Positions 1 through 6,052 of a stretch of DNA of 8,226 bases are shown piece by piece (position 1 is the stretch's first letter; every line of letters begins with the position of its first letter). The stretch is from assembly GCA_021829055.1 (NCBI GenBank), contig JAJZCS010000080.1, positions 1 through 8,226 on the forward strand, read 5' to 3'. The position numbers and the translations under genes were made by a program. Below the pieces are notes generated by a model. That model ran no database searches and was not told the DNA's origin. It saw only the letters and a program-made list of their open reading frames with translations. Origin of the DNA: Pseudomonadota bacterium (GTDB lineage: Bacteria > Pseudomonadota > Alphaproteobacteria > Acetobacterales > Acetobacteraceae).

Positions 1-585
1 CAACGTTTCGAGTCTTATTAGGCCATTCTGATCGGCCTCCAGACCGAAATAGATTGGTAGCAATGCCAATGCTGCACCGGCGGGAGCAGGCACGCCGGTG
101 AAGAAATTGGACGCAAAGCGTGAAGCGGGGAGATACTTTCGATCGTCGCGATGGGCTTCCGCGTCGAGGGCAGCGTTGAAACGAGCAAGACGCAAGGCCA
201 TACAGGCTGTAAACATCAAGGCCGGAATGTAGCCGATGGAACCCCAAGCATGGAGTGACCATATATAAATAACGAGGGCGGGAGCAACACCAAAGCAGAG
301 AAAGTCGGATAACGAGTCAAATTCGGCGCCAAAACGCGAGGTTGCCCTCAAGAGGCGAGCCAGGCGGCCGTCAAGCCCATCAATGATGCCGGCGACGGCA
401 ATTGCGATGACCGCAGCGCCAAAGCGTTGATCCAGAGCGAAGCGGATTGACGAAAAGCCGACGCAAAGGCCGGTTAAGGTCATTAGATTTGGTAACATCC
501 GATTGAAGCTGAGGCCACGCAGGCGCGGTCGACGAGGGGGGCGCCTCCGTGGCAAAAGAAAACGGCGGGGAGCGTTACCGCTCAC
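1..585 (-). CDS. pssA: CDP-diacylglycerol-serine O-phosphatidyltransferase (phosphatidylserine synthase), 3' end outside window
   Basis: Inner-membrane enzyme that joins CDP-diacylglycerol and L-serine to give phosphatidylserine and CMP, the committed step to phosphatidylethanolamine. The first 195 residues are visible; the frame is open to base 1, so the C-terminus is missing. The complete CDP-alcohol phosphatidyltransferase signature is present: D69 and D72, DGRLAR at 72-77, eight residues, G86, then D90 and D94, the metal- and substrate-binding aspartates. Hydrophobic segments lie around 48-68, 96-111 and 117-132. The N-terminus is very arginine- and proline-rich (about residues 7-24). No ATG exists before the conserved LSFNRMLPN block; the chosen start is the GTG at 585, which overlaps the psd stop in GTGA and suggests translational coupling. 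TTG codons slightly downstream are alternatives. It is the last visible gene of the minus-strand cluster and works directly with psd. Identity is secure, the start less so. Confidence 0.93.
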   Translation of the reverse strand, partial: MSGNAPRRFLLPRRRPPRRPRLRGLSFNRMLPNLMTLTGLCVGFSSIRFALDQRFGAAVIAIAVAGIIDGLDGRLARLLRATSRFGAEFDSLSDFLCFGVAPALVIYIWSLHAWGSIGYIPALMFTACMALRLARFNAALDAEAHRDDRKYLPASRFASNFFTGVPAPAGAALALLPIYFGLEADQNGLIRLETL

Positions 586-1271
586 GTTTCGGGTCGCCCG
601 TTTGCGGTTGTCGTTGCAATTACAGTTTCGCCACCGACCGTGCGTTGGCCAATTGCGACGAGTATGGTGCTGTCAGGGGGAAGATAAAGATCCGTGCGAC
701 TTCCGAAGCGGATGATGCCGAAACGGGCACCCGCGGTTACATGCTCAGCTTCGTGTACTTCGCACACAATCCGTCTCGCGATCAGGCCGGCGATTTGCAC
801 GACAGCGATCATCTGCCCACCCTCAAGACGGATTGCCAGTGCGTTCCTCTCGTTTTCTTCGGCAGCCTTGTCATCCGAAGCGTTGAAGAAAGCACCGTGA
901 CGATATACGATGCGCGTGACCGTTCCCGCAGCGGGAATGCGGTTTACATGGACGTCTAGTACCGAGAGGAAGATTGCTACGCGGGGGACCGCCACCTCGG
1001 GCAGGCCGAGTTCTTGTGGCGGAATTGCATGGTCGATGAGCACGACGCGACCGTCGGCCGGGGCAAGAAGAACGTCGTTTCGCGGTGGGGGCACCCGATC
1101 CGGATCACGGAAAAAGAAAAAGCAAAACAGCGTGAAGATAAGACCAATCCACGCAACCCAACTTGCCACCAGCAACCCAAGGAGCAGAATCACGAACCCG
1201 GCTGCAATGAACGGGAATCCGGCACGGTGAGGCGGAGCAAGAGTAGATTTTACACTATCGATAACGGTCAT
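582..1271 (-). CDS. psd: Phosphatidylserine decarboxylase proenzyme, short form
   Basis: Decarboxylates phosphatidylserine to phosphatidylethanolamine at the inner membrane, using a pyruvoyl group made by self-cleavage. The protein has 229 residues, the usual size of the short proteobacterial form. Residues about 18-54 are strongly hydrophobic and should anchor it, followed by FFRDPDR at 53-59, a typical family block. APADGRV (70-76) and DVHVN (106-110) are conserved in the family. The self-cleavage site is RFGS at 188-191 in the block FGIIRFGSRTDLY: cleavage between G190 and S191 would leave a small alpha chain of about 39 residues starting with the pyruvoyl group. The start is supported by AGGAG at 1278-1282, six bases before the ATG. 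It lies 44 bases after prfB and overlaps pssA by 4 bases (ACGTGA), so the substrate-making and substrate-using enzymes are probably translated together. Confidence 0.95.
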   Translation of the reverse strand: MTVIDSVKSTLAPPHRAGFPFIAAGFVILLLGLLVASWVAWIGLIFTLFCFFFFRDPDRVPPPRNDVLLAPADGRVVLIDHAIPPQELGLPEVAVPRVAIFLSVLDVHVNRIPAAGTVTRIVYRHGAFFNASDDKAAEENERNALAIRLEGGQMIAVVQIAGLIARRIVCEVHEAEHVTAGARFGIIRFGSRTDLYLPPDSTILVAIGQRTVGGETVIATTTANGRPET

Positions 1272-1315
1272 AAGAGTCTCCTGGCTTCGACGAGTGCGTT
1301 TTTTGTTGCGCGAGG

Positions 1316-2444
1316 TTAGGCTTGTGCGGAAGCCACGCTGCGGGTGGCCCCAACACGGGCGGCAAGCGAAGCAGCCATAAACGCATCAAGATCACCATCG
1401 AGTACCGCGTTCGGATTGCTGCTCTCAACGTTGGTGCGCAGATCCTTAACAAGCTGATAGGGTGTAAGGACGTACGACCGAATCTGATGACCCCAACCAA
1501 TGTCGCGTTTGGCATTTTCATCGGCTTCGGTTGCATCTTCGCGTTTCTGTAATTCTAACTCGTAGAGGCGAGCCTTGAGCATCGCCATCGCGGTAGCGCG
1601 ATTGCGGTGCTGGCTGCGATCGGTTTGGCACGCGACGATAATACCTGACGGTACGTGGGTTATGCGGATCGCACTCTCGGTCTTGTTGACATGCTGGCCG
1701 CCAGCGCCCGAGGCACGGAACGTGTCGACCTTGAGATCGGATGGATCGATTTCAATCTCAATCGTGTCGTCGACTACTGGGTAGACCCAGACACTGGCAA
1801 AACTGGTTTGGCGGCGGGCATTCGAGTCGAATGGAGAAATTCGCACGAGGCGGTGAACGCCGGCTTCGGTTTTGAGCCAGCCATACGCATTTTGGCCGGA
1901 TATTTGCAGCGTAACCGACTTGATGCCGGCCTGTTCACCATCTGAATGATCAAGTTCTTGCACCTTGTAGCCGTGTTGTTCCGCCCAGCGTACATACATG
2001 CGCAAAAGCATTTCTGCCCAGTCTTGCGCTTCGGTCCCGCCAGCTCCAGCATTGATTTCCATGTAGGCATCGTTACCATCGGCCTCGCCGGAGAGCAGAC
2101 TTTCGATCTCGCGCCGTTTTGCTTCTTCGGCAATCTGGCGAAGCGCAAATTCCGCTTCAGCTAATACGGCGTGATCACCTTCAGCTTCGGCGAGTTCGAC
2201 CAGAGCGCGAGCGTCTTCTGCCTCACGTTCGATCGTGCGTACAGCCTCAATTTGGGTTGCTAGATAATTACGTTCCCGCAACAGAGTCTGGGCGGCACTA
2301 ATTTCGCGCCACAGCTGCGGGTCTTCCGCCCGCGCATTGAGTTCGGCGAGGCGGCCTTCTGCAGCGTCCCAGTCAAAGATGCCTCCTCAGCAGGGTTACC
2401 GATTCGGCGATCTGCTGAACGATGCTGTCAGTTTCGGCGGACAT
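1316..2444 (-). CDS. prfB: Peptide chain release factor 2, expressed by programmed +1 frameshift
   Basis: Class I release factor that recognises UGA and UAA in the ribosomal A site and triggers release of the finished protein. The gene is in two frames. The first 23 codons (2444 to 2376) start at ATG and end in CTT, followed by an in-frame TGA (2375-2373). Skipping one T gives GAC at 2374 and a continuous frame to TAA at 1316. The joined protein has 375 residues, close to the E. coli length. In joined numbering the stop-codon recognition motif SPF is at 203-205 and the catalytic GGQ at 248-250, within two residues of their E. coli positions. Ala244 occupies the place of E. coli K-12 Thr246, the more common state in other bacteria. 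The N-terminal half is helical and charge-rich, as expected of domain 1. No strong ribosome binding site precedes the ATG; it starts 32 bases after mrcA. An annotation beginning at the internal ATG at 2281 would lose 54 residues. Confidence 0.95.
2372..2387 (-). promoter_or_regulatory. RF2 programmed +1 frameshift signal (internal Shine-Dalgarno, CTT slip codon, UGA)
   Basis: Read on the minus strand the site is AGG AGG CAT CTT TGA C. It contains the three known elements of the prfB autoregulatory site: a Shine-Dalgarno-like AGGAGG, here a perfect core, three bases before the slippery CTT codon, and a TGA followed by C, a weak stop context. The E. coli site is AGG GGG TAT CTT TGA C with the same spacing. 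When RF2 is scarce the ribosome pauses at UGA, slips one base forward and reads GAC; when RF2 is plentiful it terminates after 23 residues. The protein encoded across the site reads LLRRHL-DWD, as I recall it in other alphaproteobacterial RF2 proteins. Confidence 0.95.
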
Positions 2445-2476
2445 AGGTGTGGTCTCAAATTTCAAAATGCCGGGAT

Positions 2477-5155
2477 CTAATACAGACCGCCGAGCGACTT
2501 GTCGACAGCAGCTGCCGATGATGGTGGCAGGCCCACGCTCTTGCTACTCGCCGGGTTGAATTCGTCGGTATCGCTGGATCTAAGGCCCGATCTAGCGTTA
2601 CTGACGCTTGTTCCGAAACCGAGCTGGTTATTGGCGACTAGGCCGCCATTGGATTGCGCACCAGGCGTTTGTCCTGGCTTAAATGCTTCGGTTACCGTCT
2701 GGCCATCGAACGAGACTGGCGCTAGCTTCATCCCCGGCGGTGTTGGAAAATTAACCACGGGCTGATTTCTTAGAGCGAATTTCATGTAACGGTTCCATGC
2801 CGGCCCGCATACATTGCCACCGGTCTGATTGTTGCCGAGATCACGCGGCGTGTCGTAGCCAATCCAGCAGCCAGTGACCATCTGTGGCGCAAAGCCAATA
2901 AACCATGCGTCGTTATAATTATTGGTGGTTCCGGTCTTGCCTGCGATCGGGCGATTGAGCCCCACGACCGCTGGAACGCCGGTGCCGTACTCCGTAACAT
3001 TCCGCATCATCATGATGACCTGAAACACACTGTCGGGGTTGGCAATCCGCGTGCCAGGCCGGTTGAGAACCGGAGGTTGATCAGGCGAGCCATCGGTACA
3101 GTTGAGGCAAGATTGCGCGGGCGCCTGATACAGCACATGGCCATCTGGGGCGATGACACTGTCAATCAACGATAGGTCGACTTGGCGACCGTATTCGTCG
3201 AGCGTGGCATAACCTCGGACCATCTTCCAGAGAGTCGTATCCAGTGCTCCGATCGCTGCCGGATAGATCAGCGGCATGTGCCGAACGATCCCAAAGCGCT
3301 CGTAGTTTACAGCGATGTTGGCCAGTCCGACGCGGCGTGCAAGATGAAGAGTGGCGAGGTTAAGAGATTGTTCGATGGCGTAGAAGACGGGCACGGGGCC
3401 AAGGAAATTCATTTCGTAATCGCCGGGCCGGTAGGTTTGGCCGTCTGCGAGGTGTTCCACGAATGGCGCATCCAGGATTGTCGCGTCCGGCTGCAGTCCA
3501 GACTGCATGGCTGTTAGGTACACAAATGGTTTGACGCTTGAGCCCGGCTGTCTGTGCGCTTGGATCGCCCTGTTGTAGGGACTCATAGCATGGCTCCAAC
3601 CACCCACCATCGCTAGGACACGGCCGGTACGAGGCTCAACACTCAGCATAGCGCCTTCGACCCGCGGAACCTGCTCAAGCGCGACCGTTCCGCCCTTGGA
3701 TTTTGCTTTTATATTAGGCTCGATCATGACGACATCGCCAGGTTTGAGCATCTGACGCATATCATGCAGGAGTGGGCCGGGGACGCCATCTATCATTGGG
3801 CGCCCCCATTGGATCGCCGCCAGGGTAAGAGTGCCGACGCGCGGCGTGCCGGGGTTGCCGTCGTGGAGCCAGCCAATTTTTGCTTCGACCGCGGTTTCGC
3901 TGATGACGATGCCAAGGCGCCACGACTGGATTAAGCCCGGCGGAGCCGGTTGACGAGCCAGTGCGTTTGTCCATCCTGCTGCAAGATCAGCAAGATGAAG
4001 CTTGGTTACAGGTCCTCTGTAGACTCCGAATTCGTGATCATAGGCGACCAATCTTGAGCGCATCGCGGCCATCGCCGCTGTTTGCAACGACGGATTAAGA
4101 CTTGTACGAACGATCAGTCCGCCCTCCATCGTGCGTTTACGTCCGAACATCTGGATCAATTGTTCTTGCACGGCGTCGGCAAAATAGCCGGCCCCAGGAA
4201 TCACCTGTGGTGCGCTGGCGGCCTGCGGCAGGAGAGGTTGAGATTCTGCCTGTTTGGCTTGGGCCGCGGTGATGGCACCATCGACGCGCATGCGGTGAAT
4301 GACCCAGTTACGCCTGCCCAGCGATCGCCTGGGGTGAAGAAAGGGATTGTAGTTTGTCGGCGCTTTGGGCAACCCGCCTAGAGTGGCAGCTTCCGCGACG
4401 GTAAGCTTGGATAAAGGTTTGTCAAAATATGATTGTGCTGCCGCTGCCACGCCCCACGAATCCTGCCCCAGGTAGATTTCATTCAGATAGATCGTCAAAA
4501 TCCTCTTCTTGGTCATCACACGATTCACGCGCAGAGCGAGGATTGCTTCCTTGATTTTGCGCGTGAAATCGATGCGGTTGTCGAGCAGCATATTCTTGAC
4601 TACCTGCATTGTGATCGTTGAGGCACCTAGCGGGCGCTCACCCGTACCGATACGGGTCAAGTCAACAAATGCGGCACGCACAATTGCTAACGGATCAATG
4701 CCGGGTTCGGTCCAGAAATTCCGGTCCTCCGCGGAAATGAATGCATTGCGAACAATCGGAGGGATTTGATCATACGGCGCGTAGATCCGGCGTTGGATGC
4801 CGAGAGCCGCGATCAGCTGGAAATTATCGGCGTAGATTCGTGTTTCCAGTGGCGGTTCGTAGTGCTTTAGCTTTGCTACGCTCGGCAGGCCGGCGCTGAA
4901 ATACAGGAATAACCCACCGCCTCCCAGAAGCCCGCCAATAATGACCACTACTGCCAGACGGTACAAGCTGCGGGTGAGAATACTCCCTACGAACGGCACA
5001 AATGCGCTCCGGCGCCGAGGTTCGCGAGAACGCTTGCCTCCACGACCGTCACCAGTTCGGCGTGAGCTCCGTTTACTGCCGCGCGGCTGGCCGGGAGGAA
5101 AGCGCTGCGATCGGTCTGCAGATAGATTGCTATTTGGGCGCGGTTTACGAGACAT
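2477..5155 (-). CDS. mrcA: Penicillin-binding protein 1A, bifunctional peptidoglycan transglycosylase/transpeptidase
   Basis: Class A penicillin-binding protein that polymerises lipid II into glycan strands and crosslinks the peptides, anchored in the inner membrane with its catalytic domains in the periplasm. It has 892 residues from this start. A very basic cytoplasmic tail (17 Arg/Lys in the first 50 residues) precedes one membrane helix at about 65-87. The GT51 transglycosylase domain carries the catalytic Glu143 in AEDRNFWTEPG, GASTITMQ at 177-184, and RKIKEAILA, YLNEIYLG and ATLGGLPKAP. The transpeptidase domain has the acylated Ser539 in SSVK (539-542), SLN at 597-599 and KTGT at 740-743. 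The C-terminus is a Ser/Gly/Asn-rich low-complexity tail. I chose the ATG at 5155 because GAGG lies six bases upstream; the ATG at 5167, four codons earlier, lacks a comparable site. prfB follows after 32 bases, a neighbourhood common in alphaproteobacteria. Confidence 0.95.
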   Translation of the reverse strand: MSRKPRPNSNLSADRSQRFPPGQPRGSKRSSRRTGDGRGGKRSREPRRRSAFVPFVGSILTRSLYRLAVVVIIGGLLGGGGLFLYFSAGLPSVAKLKHYEPPLETRIYADNFQLIAALGIQRRIYAPYDQIPPIVRNAFISAEDRNFWTEPGIDPLAIVRAAFVDLTRIGTGERPLGASTITMQVVKNMLLDNRIDFTRKIKEAILALRVNRVMTKKRILTIYLNEIYLGQDSWGVAAAAQSYFDKPLSKLTVAEAATLGGLPKAPTNYNPFLHPRRSLGRRNWVIHRMRVDGAITAAQAKQAESQPLLPQAASAPQVIPGAGYFADAVQEQLIQMFGRKRTMEGGLIVRTSLNPSLQTAAMAAMRSRLVAYDHEFGVYRGPVTKLHLADLAAGWTNALARQPAPPGLIQSWRLGIVISETAVEAKIGWLHDGNPGTPRVGTLTLAAIQWGRPMIDGVPGPLLHDMRQMLKPGDVVMIEPNIKAKSKGGTVALEQVPRVEGAMLSVEPRTGRVLAMVGGWSHAMSPYNRAIQAHRQPGSSVKPFVYLTAMQSGLQPDATILDAPFVEHLADGQTYRPGDYEMNFLGPVPVFYAIEQSLNLATLHLARRVGLANIAVNYERFGIVRHMPLIYPAAIGALDTTLWKMVRGYATLDEYGRQVDLSLIDSVIAPDGHVLYQAPAQSCLNCTDGSPDQPPVLNRPGTRIANPDSVFQVIMMMRNVTEYGTGVPAVVGLNRPIAGKTGTTNNYNDAWFIGFAPQMVTGCWIGYDTPRDLGNNQTGGNVCGPAWNRYMKFALRNQPVVNFPTPPGMKLAPVSFDGQTVTEAFKPGQTPGAQSNGGLVANNQLGFGTSVSNARSGLRSSDTDEFNPASSKSVGLPPSSAAAVDKSLGGLY

Positions 5156-5161
5156 GGAGCG

Positions 5162-5165
5162 CCTC
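5162..5165 (-). promoter_or_regulatory. Ribosome binding site deciding the mrcA start
   Basis: GAGG on the minus strand, six bases before the ATG at 5155. The competing ATG at 5167 overlaps this motif and has only ATGGTGAT upstream, a poor match to the anti-Shine-Dalgarno sequence. This favours a protein beginning MSRKPRPN over one beginning MRRSMSRK. Confidence 0.5.
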
Positions 5166-5183
5166 ATATCACCATGATCCGTG

Positions 5184-5231
5184 TCAAGCGAACCACTTGG
5201 GCGGCAAGTGCGTTAAATATTGGCAATTCAT
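5184..5231 (-). CDS. Possible 15-codon leader ORF upstream of mrcA
   Basis: A short open frame, MNCQYLTHLPPKWFA then TGA, starts at an ATG preceded by GGAAGGAGG (5237-5245 on the complement) with five bases between AGGAGG and ATG. This is the strongest ribosome binding site in the window, clearly better than that of mrcA itself. The frame ends 28 bases before the mrcA ATG at 5155 and is not in the mrcA frame, so it is not an N-terminal extension. It could be a translated leader peptide affecting mrcA expression, a small protein, or a chance match. The peptide contains a Pro-Pro-Lys stretch near its end and resembles nothing I recognise. Support is only the ribosome binding site and position. 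Confidence 0.3.
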   Translation of the reverse strand: MNCQYLTHLPPKWFA

Positions 5232-5236
5232 AAAAG

Positions 5237-5266
5237 CCTCCTTCCACCGGGTTGGAGGTCGCCCGG
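5237..5266 (-). promoter_or_regulatory. Possible alternative hairpins around the leader ribosome binding site of mrcA
   Basis: In the minus-strand transcript CCGGG (5266-5262) can pair with CCCGG (5251-5247). Alternatively CCUCC (5258-5254) can pair with the GGAGG of the leader ribosome binding site (5241-5237). The two pairings cannot coexist, because the 3' arm of the first lies in the loop of the second, and the 5' arm of the second in the loop of the first. Each is only five base pairs, so this is a suggestion, not an established riboregulator. Confidence 0.2.
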
Positions 5267-5326
5267 GAATCCACGAATGATTTCCGTATGCGTCCTTGGT
5301 GAAACTCTCCGTCAGGATGGTGCAGC

Positions 5327-5356
5327 TTGCCCTTGTTTAGGCTGTTGAGCTATAGC
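5327..5356 (+). promoter_or_regulatory. Candidate promoter for the tRNA-Pro gene
   Basis: TTGCCC at 5327-5332 as a -35 box and TATAGC at 5351-5356 as a -10 box are separated by 18 bases. Transcription would begin near 5363, only about two bases before the mature tRNA 5' end, so RNase P would have a very short leader to remove. The boxes are imperfect matches to the sigma-70 consensus; position just upstream of the tRNA is the main support. Confidence 0.35.
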
Positions 5357-5364
5357 CGGCGCCT

Positions 5365-5441
5365 CGGAGTGTAGCTCAGCCTGGTAGAGCACTGTGTTCG
5401 GGACGCAGGGGCCGGAGGTTCGAATCCTCTCACTCCGACCA
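5365..5441 (+). tRNA. tRNA-Pro, anticodon CGG
   Basis: All four arms fold. The acceptor stem CGGAGTG pairs perfectly with CACTCCG and is followed by the discriminator A and an encoded CCA (5439-5441). The D arm is GCTC...GAGC. The anticodon stem CTGTG/CGCAG has one G-U pair and encloses the loop TTCGGGA, with anticodon CGG at 5399-5401 and G at position 37, so it reads the proline codon CCG. The T arm is GGAGG, loop TTCGAAT, CCTCT. Total length is 77 bases. It is transcribed away from mrcA. A run of five T follows directly, but no clear intrinsic terminator. Confidence 0.97.
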
Positions 5442-6052
5442 GATTTTTCCGCTCAGTCCGCATGCAAAAGGTGTGAGCGGCGCCGGCATCTTAAAAACAT
5501 TCAGTAGGGGGTTGTGCCTTAAAGATCGATTTGCTGTGGTTCATGGCAGAGCACCAATTCGGTGCGCTGCGCCGAGGCCACGAGTGCCTGTGGCCGGCAG
5601 AGCTTGGAGGCGCTTATAATCGGGGCAATAATCTCTTGGTATTCATAGGCTGTCCGATCTGTGGCTTCATCCAACCTGTCCTGTAGACTTGCGACCAATT
5701 GATTTGCTCGCCGAACTCGTCGCGATGGAGGTGGTCGAGAAGATGCCTTGAGCGATAGCGGGATGATGGTATTTTAGTTGAGCTGCCTGTGTCAGTTCAG
5801 CTCGACCCAAGGCGAATGCGTCTGCAAGCTGGCTGGACAGCTGTCCCACACAATGCGGCCTTCGCAAGGATTGAGGAATTCGAGACGTCGCCAATCAAGA
5901 GAGCAGCAAATTGTGCATGTGGGTTGACGACACACAGTTACTGTTCATGGTGTCGTTGCGTGGAATTTCGACCGCGTGACGCAATCCGGGGTTGCTTGGG
6001 ACTGGTGTGCGCCGTGGAGAGTGCGTAGGTTTGTTAATTTTCTGGGGTGACC
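5442..6052. other. 610-base region without a convincing gene between tRNA-Pro and sppA
   Basis: I find no open frame here with both a good start and a recognisable product. The stretch holds a T5 run just after the tRNA, a 7-bp inverted repeat (CCGCTCA at 5449-5455 with TGAGCGG at 5474-5480), an 84-codon minus-strand open frame without ATG (described separately), a 75-codon minus-strand frame starting at TTG at 5894, and the leader of sppA. A possible -35 box TTGACG lies at 5924-5929, but no good -10 box follows at the right distance. It may be the remains of one or more decayed genes. Confidence 0.5.
5519..5773 (-). pseudogene. Unrecognised 84-codon open frame without ATG, possible gene remnant
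   Basis: On the minus strand a frame is open from just after a TAA at 5776-5774 to a TAA ending at 5519. From about codon 25 the translation looks protein-like and amphipathic: QLVASLQDRLDEATDR, then EYQEIIAPIISASKLC, ending HEPQQIDL. There is no ATG or GTG; the only plausible starts are TTG codons at 5701 and 5674, neither with a ribosome binding site. An overlapping minus-strand frame (5667-5894, TTG start, including QLADAFALGRAELTQAAQLK) may be the preceding part of the same decayed gene in another frame. I do not recognise a family. It may equally be a chance open frame. Confidence 0.25.

Noticed and set aside
549..959. A 136-codon plus-strand open frame
   Set aside because: It lies antisense across psd and the start of pssA, both with complete family motifs. 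Its translation resembles no protein I know and it lacks a good ribosome binding site.
5165..5167. ATG at 5167 as the mrcA start
   Set aside because: It would add only four residues, lacks an upstream ribosome binding site and overlaps the GAGG that serves the ATG at 5155. It cannot be excluded.
5182..5187. A perfect TTGACA on the minus strand just upstream of mrcA
   Set aside because: The position 17 bases downstream reads AGGCGC, not a -10 box, and a promoter here would start transcription inside the mrcA coding region.
5365..5441. tRNA-Pro as an integration site for an island covering the region after it
   Set aside because: No second copy of the tRNA 3' end is seen in the window and no integrase is present; the insertion sequence beyond sppA is of a different type.
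5449..5480. Inverted repeat CCGCTCA/TGAGCGG after tRNA-Pro as an intrinsic terminator
   Set aside because: The loop is 18 bases, and no T-run follows the stem on the plus strand (the five T lie before it). On the minus strand it is followed by A residues.
5551..5565. GCACC/GGTGC inverted repeat as an operator
   Set aside because: A 5-bp stem with a 5-base spacer is expected by chance, and no promoter or repeated copies lie nearby.
6047..6049. GTG at 6047 as the sppA start
   Set aside because: Its only purine-rich sequence directly abuts the codon, whereas the ATG at 6053 has GGGG at a normal distance. The difference is two residues.
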